Source of the DNA: Cephalotus follicularis
Taxonomy: Eukaryota; Streptophyta; Magnoliopsida; Oxalidales; Cephalotaceae
DNA length: 64,000 bases
Reading direction: 5' to 3'
Assembly: GCA_001972305.1 (NCBI GenBank)
Contig: BDDD01000361.1
Location: forward strand, 403,140-467,139
Positions 44,151 to 56,992 of this stretch are shown piece by piece (positions within the stretch are counted from its first letter, which is position 1; every line of letters begins with the position of its first letter). The notes under the pieces are model-generated. The model saw only the letters and a list, made by a program, of their open reading frames with translations. It was not told where the DNA came from and made no database searches. The position numbers and the translations under genes were made by a program.

Positions 44151-46095
44151 TGAATAGGCATAGAAAGTGGTATTAATGAGACTTTAATACGATGGTTTTG
44201 TAGACGAGTATCCAGTAACTTATTCATAGAATCGAGGGGCTAGTCCACGATAGCTGATTTCAATAATTCTGTGAGTAGAACATCTCCTTCCTTTATCTTA
44301 TTTGTTATTGCTATTCATTGATGATGAGTGTGATTATTTTATTGAAATTCTTAAATGCCATGTTTGTTAATGGCATGACTTGTTGATAACCTTTATTATT
44401 GGATTTCATCTTGTGATATGACTTGTTTCTTGATGTGTCCATCATTGGTGATGCTTTTATTGTACTTCTTAATTGTATATTGTTGATAGACCTTATTGTT
44501 GACTCCACCATGTGAATGGCTATATGACGATTTCATCGTTGGTTATTCGGGAACCCTTTGAGTATTTTCATTTGAACTTCTATATTGACATGAGATCTTT
44601 GTGATCATATATTCATTTCGCCTCATGATGTCGTATCCGTATTGGCTCCTGCGGCCATATATTATTTCTGTTGCTGTTGTTATATTTGTTTAACTTCTAC
44701 GAGGATCTATTTCGTTCTATTACTACTGTTATATTCATTCTAGCTCCATATCGTCATGTTTGACTTTTGTTGTTGGATACGTGCTCCTTTGTGGTTCTTT
44801 TATGAGATGGCTATTGAGGGCCGGATTTGTTGAGTTTGATTCGTTTCCGCATTCTTATACTTGAGCTTTGTTGTTGATGCCGTTGAGAAATTCTTTATTT
44901 GAGAGTCCTGTTGTTTTCATATGTGCCCGGTTTCTTGTGATATGTGATCTGGTTGGGATTTGTATCCCGGTTATCTTCTGTTAACGTATTCATGATTGTG
45001 ATGTGATTCTGAGCGATTATATGCTCGATGCTCTGGGTGACTTGGTCACCTTCTCACACTTGTGACTTTATGACTTGTTATATGGTTATACTATTTATAT
45101 TCTGATGCTGGGTACCGGGATTATGGATATGTATTACCGGTCCAAGGAGTGGTATATGTTCAACGCTCAACTATACTTAGCAGGCCCATTGGTCTATGAT
45201 GGGGTGTTATGTGGAAACTGCCCCCGGGCTCCATACCTAGATCTGCAGCATACTATTGTCTATGATGGTATGCTGAGTGTGAGTGCAGCAGAGCTACTCC
45301 ATTACCCTCCTATTGGACTGTGTTTGGTTGTTGATATATATTGCACGTGGGTCACTCGGATGAGGTTGAGTGTGCGTGCGGGTTTTCTCGGCGAGGGCTA
45401 GGGTCCGTGCTGTATATGCCAGCCCCTCGTGCGAGGTTTGGATGTTATGCTTACCATAGGCACTCTGCATCGGTGTATGATGGATGATGATCACATCCTG
45501 TAGCCTATTGGCCTATATTATTGCTGCAGCGGTTATGTTATGACGCCATGTGATTTGGCGGGGATATGAGACAGTGACAGGATAGGTACCAGCATCCTCT
45601 TATATGTTTATGATTCTTTGGGCACATATTACATTCTTGATATTGATATTGTCGTTTGAGTTATGATCATATCTTTAAGTTTTGATATTCAGATACTTGA
45701 TATTATTGTGACTCTCATGTATTTGATTGGTGTCTTGAGTATGATATTTGTTCAGTGGACTTCTTTGTTGAGTCACTGGTTATTTCATTGTGAGTCTATC
45801 GAATTGCAGAGTATTGACTTAATCATTGAGATTGTTTCATGGATTCTTGGGTTATTGCATTTGATGAGTTTACGCGTTCTTTCATGGAGCCATGATGGTC
45901 TTTCATTCTGTCACTTATCGGTTTTACCCAGCATGAGTTTATATTCTCGATCATATCCGTGATTATTGATATTTTATATACTCTGATTTTATTGTACTTA
46001 GAAAGTCTTGAGCTTGAGTTTGTTCAACGGAACTTTTATCGTTGACATCCAAGTTTCATTTGTGGAGCCTTGTTAATGTCTAGGGTAACAATTGT
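44151..46095 (+). mobile_element. Tekay-like LTR, left part (copy D of D-C)
   Basis: Homologous to the reverse complement of 47130-48030 in the solo LTR (gagtagaacatctccttcc; ctgggtgacttggtcacct; tactta..aggcccattggtctatg). It continues at 49034 after the inserted solo LTR. Its 5' part (TATA and leader) is missing at the junction with the SIRE-like gag. Confidence 0.75.
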
Positions 46096-49033
46096 TGTCA
46101 CACCCGTTCCCTACAACAACCGATATCCTACCGAGAATGGATATGACGTTCCATATGACAACTTCTGTTCGGAAGTCGCCATATGTTTATATAACTTAAA
46201 AAAAACCACTTCAAGGCTTTCCAAAACCATTCATAAAATTTGACTTTTCCAAAACTTTGAAAATTTTTCTAACTCTTAAATTTGTACGAAAATCGGGCAT
46301 GTAGTATTCGTTTATAGGACTATGCCCACTGTAAATAAAAACACAGTTTATAATCACACTCCCGAATGAGGAATCAACAGTTTATAATCGGGCTCAGCCC
46401 TCAGCGAACCACAATTTAAAGCAGTAAACATAGGTTGGGCTCAACCTCAACCATTTCAACTAGCAATAAAAGTAAATCTATAGGGCTCGGCCCTTTAAAA
46501 GCAAAACTATAAAGGAAAACGTTTATATGAAAACATAAGTAAATGCATAATTTATATGCTAATGTAGTTATGCTATGCATGTGTTAAAATCCTGGTAGCA
46601 TGCCCTGCCTCCATGGTCAATCATCAACAGCAACAAACTAGCAATCATCTTGTCTCTATCTGGAAGGGAAAGAAAAATGAGGGGGTTAGTCCAAATGACT
46701 AAGTGAGTAGAAACAACAAATACATCTCCCATGACTATGTATCAAATAAAATGAGAAATAATATAAGCTCAAAGTAAAATACAAAGTAAATCTACGGCAA
46801 GAATGAAATCAAGAATCACAAAGGAAATCAAGATCCAAAGGGATAGTCAAAATCAATAGAAGATGTCAAGATCCATAAGAATTCATGATCCACAAAAGGA
46901 TATCGAGATCACAAAGAAATATCGAGATCCTCGAAGGATATCAAGTTCCACAAACGTTAACTCACAAAAAGAGGAATCAAGATACGCAAGTATAAACGAA
47001 ATCCGAGAAGGAAGTCTCAATACTCAACAATTAGCTCCACAATATAAACATAAGTCAAGAAATAATAACAAGATCCACAAAAGAAATCAAGATCATCTCA
47101 AAGCTCAAGACTCACGAGTACAATAAAATCACCACATAACACCCCATCATAGACCAATGGGCCTGCTAAGTAGAGTTGAGCGTCGAACATATACCACTCC
47201 TTGGACTGGTAATACATATCAGAAAACCCGGTACCCAGTATCAGAGTATAACACAGTATAACAATATCAAGTCACAACGTCACAAGTGTGAGAAGGTGAC
47301 CAAGTCACCCAGAACATCGAGCTTACCACTGCTCAGAGATCATATCACACTCCAATGAATATAGCAACAAAAGACAAACGGAATATAATCTTGACCAATA
47401 TCATATATCACAAGAACACATGGCACATATGCAAACAACAGGACTCTCATCTGATGAATAGAGAAAAGGGATGTCTCATTCACAACGGAAATGTACAAAG
47501 GCACACAGCCACATAACAACAATTTCCAGCACAAGATTCGAATTACTCAACGGTACCAACAATAAAGTTCAATTATATCGACACGGAGATGGAAAGAATA
47601 TAATGACAATAGCAACAAAACAAAATACATCTCCGTAGGAACAAATCGATATACGACAATAACAGAAACATATATTTCCACAAAAGCCATGTAGATACAA
47701 CAACATAAGACTGGATGAACATGCGATCACAACTATTTCATAGCAATATAGGGGTTCGGTCAAGAATGCCCAATAAAGGATTCTGAATAAACGATGATGG
47801 AAACCAATCACAAGGGCCATCAACAAGCTTAGGAATCGTCAATACAGGATATCAACAACCATATGAATCAACAAGCTATGGCATTTAAAAATCACAACAG
47901 AGGCAATATCCAGCATCAAGGAATACCAACAACAAGTGAGATAAAGTAAGGAAGGAGATGTTCTACTCACAAATCAATGCCGATTACTACCACGGACTAA
48001 CCCCTCAAATCTTTGAATCGACTATCGGGTTCTCGTCATCGTTTCGAAACTCTATCAACCGTTACTCTGCATAAACAACACATATCCGTTACCTCCTACA
48101 CATACGTAACTAACACTGTGAGTCACCGGAGCTTTGGCCAATTTCCGGTCAACCTGCCAAAGTTCCAACAACACCTAAAACAACCTCTAAAACAACTGAT
48201 CAACTCACATCATTGATCGAAACTCACGGAGACTCACCCGGAAACGGGCAGCCACCGCCGGCAGTGAGTTTGACTCACTGAGTCAACTCACCAGTCATCC
48301 AACAGTTATGGCCACTTCACAATTAAGTCACAAAACAACCAGGCCTACACATCTCTGCCTGAAACTCGGTCAGACTCGGCGATGGTCGCCACGCCGGAGC
48401 TTTGGCCGAGTCGCCATTGCATTGGTAACGCCACCCCTAGCCTCCACAGCGTCCTGGCTACCCATTGGTGGCTGAGACTCACCGGGAATCGGCGCAAAAC
48501 ATGGCGTGCCAGGTGACAGTGAGTCAAAACGTTGGCTTGACTCAAACGGCAAAAATTCGGCCGATTCTGGCCGAATAACGCTTCAACGACCGTCAACATG
48601 GGTAGAGCTGGTCTTGTAAACCAAGACCGGCCCAAACCGCGATGGCAACGGCGGCGAATGCGCACCGATAGTGGCCATCGGGCGTGGGGAGAAAAGAAGG
48701 AAAGAAGAAGAAAGGAGGGAGAGGGAAGGCTTACCGTCGACGGTGAGGACCTGCGCTGCTCCTCCCGGTCCAGTGCCTTGCGTCATCGTCTCTCTCTCTC
48801 TCTCCCGCCATCTCTCTCCGAACCTCTCTCTATCTTCTTTCTTCTCGCACGGGAGCTCAATGCCCGTGTCTTGTTTTCATTTTTAATTAAGGCGCTAGGC
48901 GCCTTCTAGCGCCTTCAGCCGATTTCCCTCTTTTTTTTTATCATCATAATACATATATTTATAATAACAACATTAGTAATATTATGCTCACGTCATGCAC
49001 ATCGACTTCGTAAAAGTGACACGGGGTGTCCCA
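46096..49033 (-). mobile_element. Tekay-like solo LTR (copy B), duplication attgt
   Basis: 2938 bp. The plus strand begins TGTCACACCCGTTCCC and ends GACACGGGGTGTCCCA, flanked by attgt (46091-46095, 49034-49038). Sense is minus: TATA-like tataaata (~48960), a GA-rich leader (48790-48850), a GC-rich stretch (48200-48780), and the ggactaaccccctc and GGGCTGAGCCC blocks near the far end. No internal region. Inserted into an opposite-orientation copy of the same family. Confidence 0.85.
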
Positions 49034-50001
49034 ATTGTGGATCTCTTTTGATAATCTTGTTTACATTCTTGACTCATGCTATATTGTGGAGCCATTTGTT
49101 GAGTATCGAGATCCCTTTTCCTGATTTGTTTTACATTTGTGATTCTCATTTACATCGTGGACTTCATTTATATTGTGGATTTCGTTTACACTTCGAGGAT
49201 CTCGATATCCCTTTGTGATCTCGATATCTCTTTTTAATTTTGACTATCATTTTGGATCTTATTGATCATTTCTTTTGTTTATGATTTATATTACCTCGTT
49301 GTTACACATATTCTTGCTTTATATGATTCTCTATTTTCTTCAGCACATCCAATTCTTTGATGGATGTACAGGAGATATTTTGTTTCTACTCACTTAGTCA
49401 TTTGGACTAACCCCCTCCTAGTGTTTCCATTTCAGATGATGGCAAGGAGTTGCTAGTTGTTGCTGTAGATGGACCACGAGGGCAGGGCAGGTCATGCTAC
49501 CAGGATTTCAACACATGCATAGCATAACTACTTTAGCATTTAAATTATGCATGTACTTATGTTTTCATATAAATGTTTTCCTTCATAGTTTTGCTTTTAA
49601 AGGGCTGAGCCCTACATATTTGCTTTGCATGTTTGGATAAAATGGTTGAGGCTGAGCCCAACCAATGTTTACTGCTTTAAAATTGTGGGTTGCTGAGGGC
49701 TGAGCCCATTTGTGGTTGTTGAGGGTTAAGCCCACTTTATAAACTGTTGATTCCTCATTCGGGAGTGTGTTTTTATAAAATGTGTTTTTCTTTACAGGGG
49801 GCATAGTCCGATAAACGGATAATACATGCCCGATTTTCGTAAAAATTTAAGAGTTAGGAAAATTTTCAAGATTTTAAGTAAAGTTCAAGTTTAAGTGAGT
49901 TTTATAAAATCCATATGGTGACTTCTGAAAGGAAGTTGTCATGTGGGACGTCATATCCGTTCTCGGTAAGATATTGGTTGTTGTAGGGAACATGTGTGAC
50001 A
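49034..50001 (+). mobile_element. Tekay-like LTR, right part (copy C of D-C)
   Basis: Continues copy D. Homologous to the reverse complement of 46096-46900 (tactcacttagtcatttgga; agggctgagccct; gcatagtccgataaacg; gtcatatccgttctcggtaa). Ends GGGAACATGTGTGACA at 50001. Confidence 0.78.
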
Positions 50002-50148
50002 TTTGATACCATCTTGTGTGTTTTTATTTCCGCCGTGATTTATGTTTGTGTGTGCATGATTAAATGTTAATTTGATGTGTTGATTGACAATAAACCAACA
50101 TAAACAAGATCTAGAAGCTTCATTCATGGCTTGATCTTTCCAAGGTCT

Positions 50149-50460
50149 TGATGAGTATAGTGTTAGAAGAGTTCGGTTTCCTTCCATAAGGGATTGAGCA
50201 AGCCAAGGTAGCTATTGTGGAAGCTCTTGAAATGTTTGAGGATCCAGGCCTTATTGGAGAGGGCTCCTTTGATGCCTTAGTAAGAGAGATCGTTGTCGAT
50301 ATCGAAGCTGGAGCTTTAGATGGTGTTATGTGTGTCATTCTGACCTCAGCGATGGTTATAGAGAAGAGTGTTATGGTGGTAGAAAGCATAGAGTAGGAGG
50401 TGGCAGAGCATAAGGATATTGATCATCTTAATATCGAGAATCTTGTTAATGTTGATTGAA
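50149..50460 (+). pseudogene. Unrecognised coding-like fragment, two stops
   Basis: One frame reads MSIVLEEFGFLP, a TAA, then QAKVAIVEALEMFEDPGLIG, VVDIEAGALDGVMCVIL, a TAG, and EVAEHKDIDHLNIENLVNVD before TGA. The residue mix (many E, V, A, L; no runs) looks protein-like. No family recognised. It could be internal sequence of the LTR element ending at 50001 or a captured gene piece. Confidence 0.35.
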
Positions 50461-50545
50461 CTTTGTTTTATTTGGCGATTGTAATTCATTTGCTCCTTTT
50501 GTGAGCTTTTAGAATTGAACTTGGTTCTCTGGGTTTTTTTTGGTT

Positions 50546-50573
50546 TTTATATATATATATATATATATATATA
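50546..50573. repeat. (TA)n microsatellite
   Basis: 28 bases of TA repeat next to the following MITE. Confidence 0.9.
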
Positions 50574-50586
50574 CATAAGAGAATAG

Positions 50587-50972
50587 CTATCATGGGGTGA
50601 CATTACACCTAAGTTAGGTGCATAGTCATTCTAATAAGGTGGTTGATTATTAATATTTTTTAAATTCAGCAGTTAGATCTGACATTCTATCAATATAGAT
50701 TATCCTTATAAATTTTCAAGCCAATTAGATATCTATAGATATTGTATTGAATATATTAATATATTTTTGTTTATAAATAAATTATAGAACGGTTAAACTT
50801 TTTATGTGGAAATGATTTAGTTAAAAATATTTAATTAACTTGAAAGTTTGCATCCATGATCTAGATATACAAAATATCATATTCAACGGTTGGATTTAAA
50901 AAATATTATTAACAAGTACGGTAATTATTGTGTCTATGCACCTGAATTAGGTACAATATCACCCCATAATAG
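50587..50972. mobile_element. Foldback MITE (~386 bp)
   Basis: The left arm starts ctatcatggggtgacatt. The reverse complement of the right arm is ctattatggggtgatatt. They align for ~95 bp (cacctaa.ttaggtgcatag; aatattttttaaat). The interior holds the phrase aacttgaaagtttgcatccatgatctag, akin to the 6.2-kb MITE. Confidence 0.78.
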
Positions 50973-51837
50973 ATATATATATCTTTTTACTAGAGGATAA
51001 CTTTGAAATAACCTAATATGTAGGTAAATCTTTAATTATCCTTTGTAGAACATGATCCTATGTGTCTGAACATGTATCCTTAACTTGAAGAATCCAAACG
51101 CATGTGTAATTTGTGCCAGAGTCCTTTAGGTGTGAGCTTTGGCTTCTTTGATTTAGGCTTTGCTCTGACCCCTTGTGTAGGAGTCAAGTTGCGTATAAAA
51201 GTCTTATTGTGCCAAAAAGTTAGTTAAATATTGGATTTTGTAAGCAATACACTATACAACTTATCCTCCAATTAGTATAGTAGGTCGCTTGGTAGAGTGT
51301 CACACTGTGACACTCTCTTCAAACCTTAGTGTAACCTGTACACTATATGAGGAGTCATGTATGGTCTCTGGCCATGTATGAACTATGACTGTTAAAATGC
51401 ATCATGTACACTTTGAGAATATCCATGTATGGTGCTTGACCATATATGTGCTCTGAACCGTGACAACTTTTGTGCGTTTAAATAAAAAGATCCTATTCTC
51501 CTTCACTGTGTTTCTATCTCATTGGTTTAAGAACATGAGATGTCTTCCCAATTGTAGCTTCATCTCTGTTGAAAGATAGTTTTCGAAATTAGAGTAATCA
51601 CTTATTAGGATCTGAGATAGTCTTCTGTGCAGTGGACCCAGTCTCTAACTTGAAGAACACTTAGACAACTAATACAATTTAAAATAAATGCTATAAAGAG
51701 GAATTATATATAAGTTTAAGGGTAGACGATTTCACCCCAATGATTTTAAAGTACAAATCCAAACTAAAAGTAAGTAAATGAATAATAACAAAATGAACAA
51801 CTCTTCATTGGAAGTACTTATAGTGGTGCGCATCATT
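50973..51837. other. Spacer / 3' flank of the Tat pol fragment
   Basis: No gene. A perfect 10-bp-arm palindrome (gagtgtcaca c tgtgacactc) lies at 51295-51315. A ~25-base phrase (catgtatggt.ctt.gaccat.tatg) occurs twice at 51356-51450. It may include the decayed 3' non-coding region of the minus-strand Tat element. Confidence 0.4.
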
Positions 51838-52960
51838 TCATATCCTAGCAATCTCTTTGCCTAAAAAAGTTTCCAACTTGAAAGTTCCTGGTCTGACAAC
51901 ATTTTTGATCTTATATGGACATTCACATTCCGTTGCTAACTTTCGTCTGGTCCCTATTGAATCAAAGATGCTTGCTTTTCTGAGGACGAGGTCTCCTTCT
52001 TTCAAGCCTTTAGGATATACCATCTTGTCATAGTATTGAATTATCCTCTATTGATACTTTGATACTTTAGTTACAGCTTTATCTCTGAGTTTCTCTATCA
52101 AATCCAAGTAATTTCTGAGATGTTCATTATTGTTAGCCTCGTTAAAACGTGCTACCATCTCTAAAGGTAACCCAATCTCCACAGGGATAACAACCTTTGA
52201 GCCGAAACAAAAAACTGAATAGGGTATCTTCTATCGCAGTTCGGATTTGTTCTGTAACCCCAAAGCACACTTGGTAGTTCTTCCACCCAGCATCCTTTTG
52301 TCAACTCTTTGATGACTTCACAATCAAACTGCTTGCCATTGTCTGTTAACAGAATCTTTGGAACCGCATATCTGCAGATTATGGATTTCCTTATGAACTT
52401 CTCCATCATCTTCTCTATAATGGTTGCTAGATACCATTTCATGAAGTAATCAATTGTCACAATAAAAAAATTTCTCTAACCAACAGCCTGTGGTAGATGT
52501 CCCAAAAAATCTATCCTCCATTGGGTAAAGGGCCAAGGAGCTGTAATAGTTGTAAGTGGCTCACTTGGTTTGTGGCTTACACTAGAAAACATTTGACACT
52601 TGTCATATCTCCTTACAAAGTCAATAGCATTTTGATGCATTGTTGGTCAATAGTATCCTTGCCTAAGGATTTTGTAGGAAAGTGACCGTCTACTAACGTG
52701 ATTTCACATTTACCTTTATGCAACTTCCTGAGGGCATAACCATCTTTTGAAGGTCTGAGACATCTGAGGGGTGGCATAGCATAGGATTTCTTATAAAGAA
52801 TCCCTTCCATGAGGTGGAACCTATTCGCCCTCTGCTCTGTCTACTGGGAGATTTTCATCTCTGAGCCAGTTAATGATTGGGTCCTTCCAACATGGCTCAT
52901 CCTCATTGATGTTCATGATATCTTCTGTCTCTGACACACTAGGGTGTTCAAAGTCTTCTC
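51838..52960 (-). pseudogene. Tat-type Ty3/gypsy integrase
   Basis: On the minus strand from high to low coordinates: zinc-binding part (MEGILYKKSYAMPPLRCL, YALRKLHKGKCEI; 52613-52810), core (MTIDYFMKWYLATIIEKM, VPKILLTDNGKQFDCEVI; 52300-52460), and C-terminal part (KEGDLVLRKASIF, CPYKIKNVVRPGTFKLET; 51838-52023). Frameshifts separate the pieces. It is in gypsy order, after RNase H. Confidence 0.82.
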
Positions 52961-52989
52961 TGAAGACATTCCCCATTTTAGGTATCTCT

Positions 52990-53569
52990 TCTACCATTAC
53001 AACTTAGAAACTATATATGCTTTGCAGTTCTATTTTCTAGAAATTCTCATAAACTGACAGAGTTGAAAGGTAGATGCATATCATTGTACCTTTGTTAGAT
53101 ATCAGGCCATTCCTTCACCTCTAGCTTCATAGTCTCCGTTAATCTAGTTGAGGATTAGCTGGGAGTCACTAAACACTCTGATTCTCTGAACTTGGCGATG
53201 TTTGGCTAGTGTCAGACCTTTGATAACAGCTTCAGACTCTGGTTTATTGTTTGTTGCTTTGAACTGAAACTGCAAAGCATATTGCAATGTCCATCCGTCA
53301 AGGCTAATAAGCACTGACCTTGCTCAACTTCCATTAATTGAATAGGACTCGTTTACATACAGTATCGAGAAGCTCTACTCTGGGGTGTCCTCATCTATGT
53401 CTTATGTATTGATTTTGGTAAGAGTACACTCTGATAAAAAATCTACCAAGACTTGAGCCTTAATAGCTGGTCTAGGCTCATATCGAATGTCATACTCCAG
53501 CGACTCCACAAACCACTTCACTAATCTTCCTGAAGTGTCATGTTTCTGCAAGACCTGCCTGAGATGTGT
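52990..53569 (-). pseudogene. Second (archaeal-type) RNase H of the Tat element
   Basis: DTSGRLVKWFVESLEYDIRY and AQVLVDFLSE, then SLDGWTLQYALQFQFKATNN and VQRIRVFSDSQLILN, EARGEGMA. An additional RNase H after the retroviral one is a mark of the Tat lineage. Several stops. The upstream part continues at 56998. Confidence 0.78.
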
Positions 53570-56500
53570 TGTAAGAGCCCTAAATATTATAGAATATATT
53601 TATTGGGCCTTGTAATTATTTTCCCACTTTATGGGCTGGACCCGAATTTATTATGTATTTATTTGGGCCTTAATGGAGTATAATTTATGAAAGTGGGCTA
53701 AAGGAATTATGTTAATTTCATTGGGCTGAATCTAATGGTGTAATTAGATTCTTGGGCTTTATTGTGGAAAGTGTAAAATGGCCCAAGTGAGACTCAATTT
53801 CAGAAGCAAGTCCAAGGCCCAATGAATAACCAATTTCCTTCCAATTTCGTGAGAGTTCTAGACTCTTCTATTGATGTATATATATAAGGATCAAGACAGC
53901 CATAAGGAGGCTTTAGCATTTCACATACACTCTGGCGCTGGAAGAATCGAGAGGAGTGAAGAAAGTGTGAGTGGGGGGACCTGCTGATGATAAAGAAGGA
54001 GAAAGAAATAGTGAGAAAGGAGCTCCCTGGAGCCAAAGAAGAAGAAGCAATGACAAAGAGCAATGGAGGAGGAAGCAGAGAAGGACAGAGCTCTCCAATT
54101 CCAGGTAGGATCTACTCCTACTCAGTGCTCTACTTTATGTGTATTAGTTATAATTGCTATAGTGTGGTTGCTTTTGTTGTAAATGTATAAAGGTAGAGGA
54201 TTGAGAGGGATTTAATGACCCTCCATGATTGATGGGTATTAGGCTTAGTGAACACTGTGTACTGATACAATGAGTATTGGACACTAAAGGCGTGTGTGAC
54301 GAGTGGTGCTTCCATGTACGCCACACTTACGCCCAACTCTATATTGTGGGTATTGTGAGCCTGATACAATGTAGAGGACGCATCCGTATTGTGAGTGTAA
54401 CACAGTGCCGAGGACGCCCAATGTTGTACATCTTGCACGTGGCCGAGGTGTTATATACCACAAGTTATGCACTGAGGTTGTGCCAGTATGATGAACCTCT
54501 ATTGTCCACCACCTACGTCTCATGTCTACAAAGTCCTGAGCTCCAACTGCTATGCATGCGTCCTCAACAGGGGACTTAGGTGCACATCCTCTGTCGTCGT
54601 CATGTACATGGAGTGCCTCTGCCTTGCGCTTAAGGAAGACAACCATGGCCTTCCTCTGGCAGGGGTCCGAGGTGTGCCACACCTGGGTGGTGTGCCAAAG
54701 AGCCAAGATGCCCGAGCATCCTCCTGCCGAGGTACCCTTATGCCGAGGTGCCAAGTCCAGAGCTCCAACGCCCGAGGAGCCACGGTGCCGAGCTTCCATG
54801 GTTGCCGAGATGCCACACGCAATGGTGCCTAGCTTCCTCCCTGTTAAGGCGCCCGAGGTGGCAGGTTTTCGAGTAGCCATGGTAGAGGTGGCAAGCATCC
54901 ATGGCTGCAATGCTTGAGCTCACCAAGCATGAACTTCGGGCATGCTACAATTGAATGACGAGCTCCTCTGCCATTAACACCTTATGTGCCAAGTTCTCCA
55001 ACCCGAGCTCCATGGCATGCACCTAAGGGTGCCAGCGCCAAGCTTTCCCACAGGAACGTGGCCCGAGCTTCCCGTCACGCATGCATGCGTCCTCAAGCAT
55101 GCAGCACTATAGTTGAGCTCTCCATGATACCCACGGCGCATCGCACCTTGTCCACATGCAAGCGCCAGAGCTCATTACCACGGGCGTCCAATGCATGCAC
55201 GTCCAAAATGAAACAACCGAGGAGCAATGGCCGTGGAGTAACGCCGAGGAGCCAACCGCGGTGATGACCAGAGCTGAGGTGTCACGCTGAGCCCTCCATG
55301 AGTCTGAGTCACCATGGCCGAGCTCTGAAGGTGCCGAGGACCCTGCAACTATGTCTTGGGCATATTCAAGGTGCTGAGAATGACATTTCCGAGCACCCTT
55401 TATGCATGGTCGAGCTCTCTCCATCGTGAGCAAGCGGTGCCGAGATTCCGAGAGCATGTGGCGCCACGTTACTTGAGCTCTTCCCTGTCATGGTATCCAA
55501 GCTCGCCAGGTGACGTCCAAGCACTGTAAGTGTCCGAGGACGCCCATCCAAGGATGCGCCAGCGTGTAGTGTGCATACAAGGCCACATCACGCATGCAAG
55601 CAGCATCGGGCTCCTCCTTGGCAAAGTCTTGAACCCATCTCATGCAGGCATCCCAAGCATGCTTTAAAAAGGATTTGGCGCCAAGTGAGTAATGAATAAT
55701 CACTAAAGGATAGAATAAAAAAGAAAAGAAATGGTGAGTGTGAGTGATGGAGGTGACGGCTGGTAAAAGAATTTAGTAATAAAATAATAGGAAGTAGTGT
55801 AATAGATGTGGTGATAAGTGCATGCTCTTTGGCGTTACATGTCTTCTCGGGCAGATATTTTAAAGTAACGCATGCATGCATGGAGAGTGATATTGCCTGC
55901 ATGCTCTTGTTGATAAATAAATATTTATATGCATATGTGGTCGGCAGTGCAAGGATTAAGCAAAGGATATGACTATGCATGCGTCAGACACGATTGAGGC
56001 GAACCTTGTGCAAGGGGACTGCCCTGCATAATGGTGAGCTCTGATCGGACCTAAGAAATGGCTTAAGGAAGCCAAAAAAAAAAAAAGGAAAATAAGCTAA
56101 GAAGGAAATAGAATTAGAAAATAAAATGTAAAAAGAAAAGACTTAGATAAATGATTCCGAGCTGGTGAGCCCAACAGGGGAGAATTCCGCCGAGCAGGTG
56201 AACCTACGGGGTGAACTCCGCGAGGCAGGTGTTCCTCGGGCGAACCGCCAATGGTGAACCTAAGGGTGAATTCCGCCAAGGCTGGTGATCCAAGGGGTGA
56301 ACCGCGAGCAGGTGAGCAAAGGGTGAACCGCTCAGCAGGTGAAGCGGAGGAGAATTCCACGGGCTGGTGATCCCAAAGGTGAACCATGTATACTGACCCG
56401 ACCATAGGATGACCGGACTAGACTCCTCTGTGATATGATGATTCGAGTAGGGTGGCCCGAGAATAAAGGATAATGATGATACTAAGGATTATTCAGGCAT

Positions 56501-56992
56501 GCGCATTTATTTTCCTCTGCTTGATTATGTTTGTGTGTTACTGTCTTTGACTATTATATATATTGCATCTCTCATTTGCATCACATATGCTTGCTGCATC
56601 TGCATCTCCATGCATGAGTGGGTTGTAGTTCCTACACGACCAGTGGTCGCTGACCCATTGCATTTTAATGTAATGGGTCAGGTACAGGTGGAGTTTCGCA
56701 GCTAGCCGAGGATTGAAGCCCCGGGTGAGTCTCCTCCACAGCGGATCGACGATCGACTTATTTATATTTTTGATTATTGTATTTCTTGACCTGCCGACAT
56801 GTGACAGAATTTTTATGAACTGTATTGTATAACATTGGGTAATATCCACACGAGTAATTATTAAATTGAATTTATTCCGCATGCATTATTATATTGTTGA
56901 AATGTTTTAATTTCCGCTGAATATTAAATGAATGATACTGTTAGTAGCGTGTCAAACCTTGGGGGTTGACCCTTGGGGTTTGGGGCGTTACA
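53570..56992 (+). mobile_element. Long solo LTR (copy E), duplication tgtgt
   Basis: 3423 bp, TGTAAGAGCCCTAAAT...GGTTTGGGGCGTTACA, with tgtgt on both sides (53565-53569, 56993-56997), splitting the Tat RNase H after Asn-Thr-His. TATA box tatatataagg at ~53877, then a purine-rich leader to ~54110. A GC-rich stretch (54540-55640) is full of gccgag / gagctc / catgcatgc phrases. No gag or pol inside. Length and ends fit a Tekay-like LTR, but it shares little with copies A-D, so a different family. Confidence 0.82.
56160..56390. repeat. Minisatellite in the long solo LTR
   Basis: Seven to eight degenerate units of about 28-32 bp around gcaggtgaacc..ggggtgaa(tt/ct)ccgcc. Confidence 0.75.

Noticed and set aside
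48345..48909. Overlapping ORFs in GC-rich DNA on both strands
   Set aside because: They fall in the leader and GC-rich part of the 46-49 kb solo LTR and have no recognisable domain; GC-rich sequence lowers stop frequency.
46096..50001. A single 3.9-kb foldback transposon with ~550-bp inverted ends
   Set aside because: The attgt duplication around 46096-49033 and the continuity of 46095 with 49034 show instead a solo LTR inserted into an inverted relative.
54284..55457. Several ORFs of 90-208 codons on both strands
   Set aside because: All lie in the GC-rich phrase-repeat block of the 3.4-kb solo LTR; frames on both strands are open for compositional reasons.
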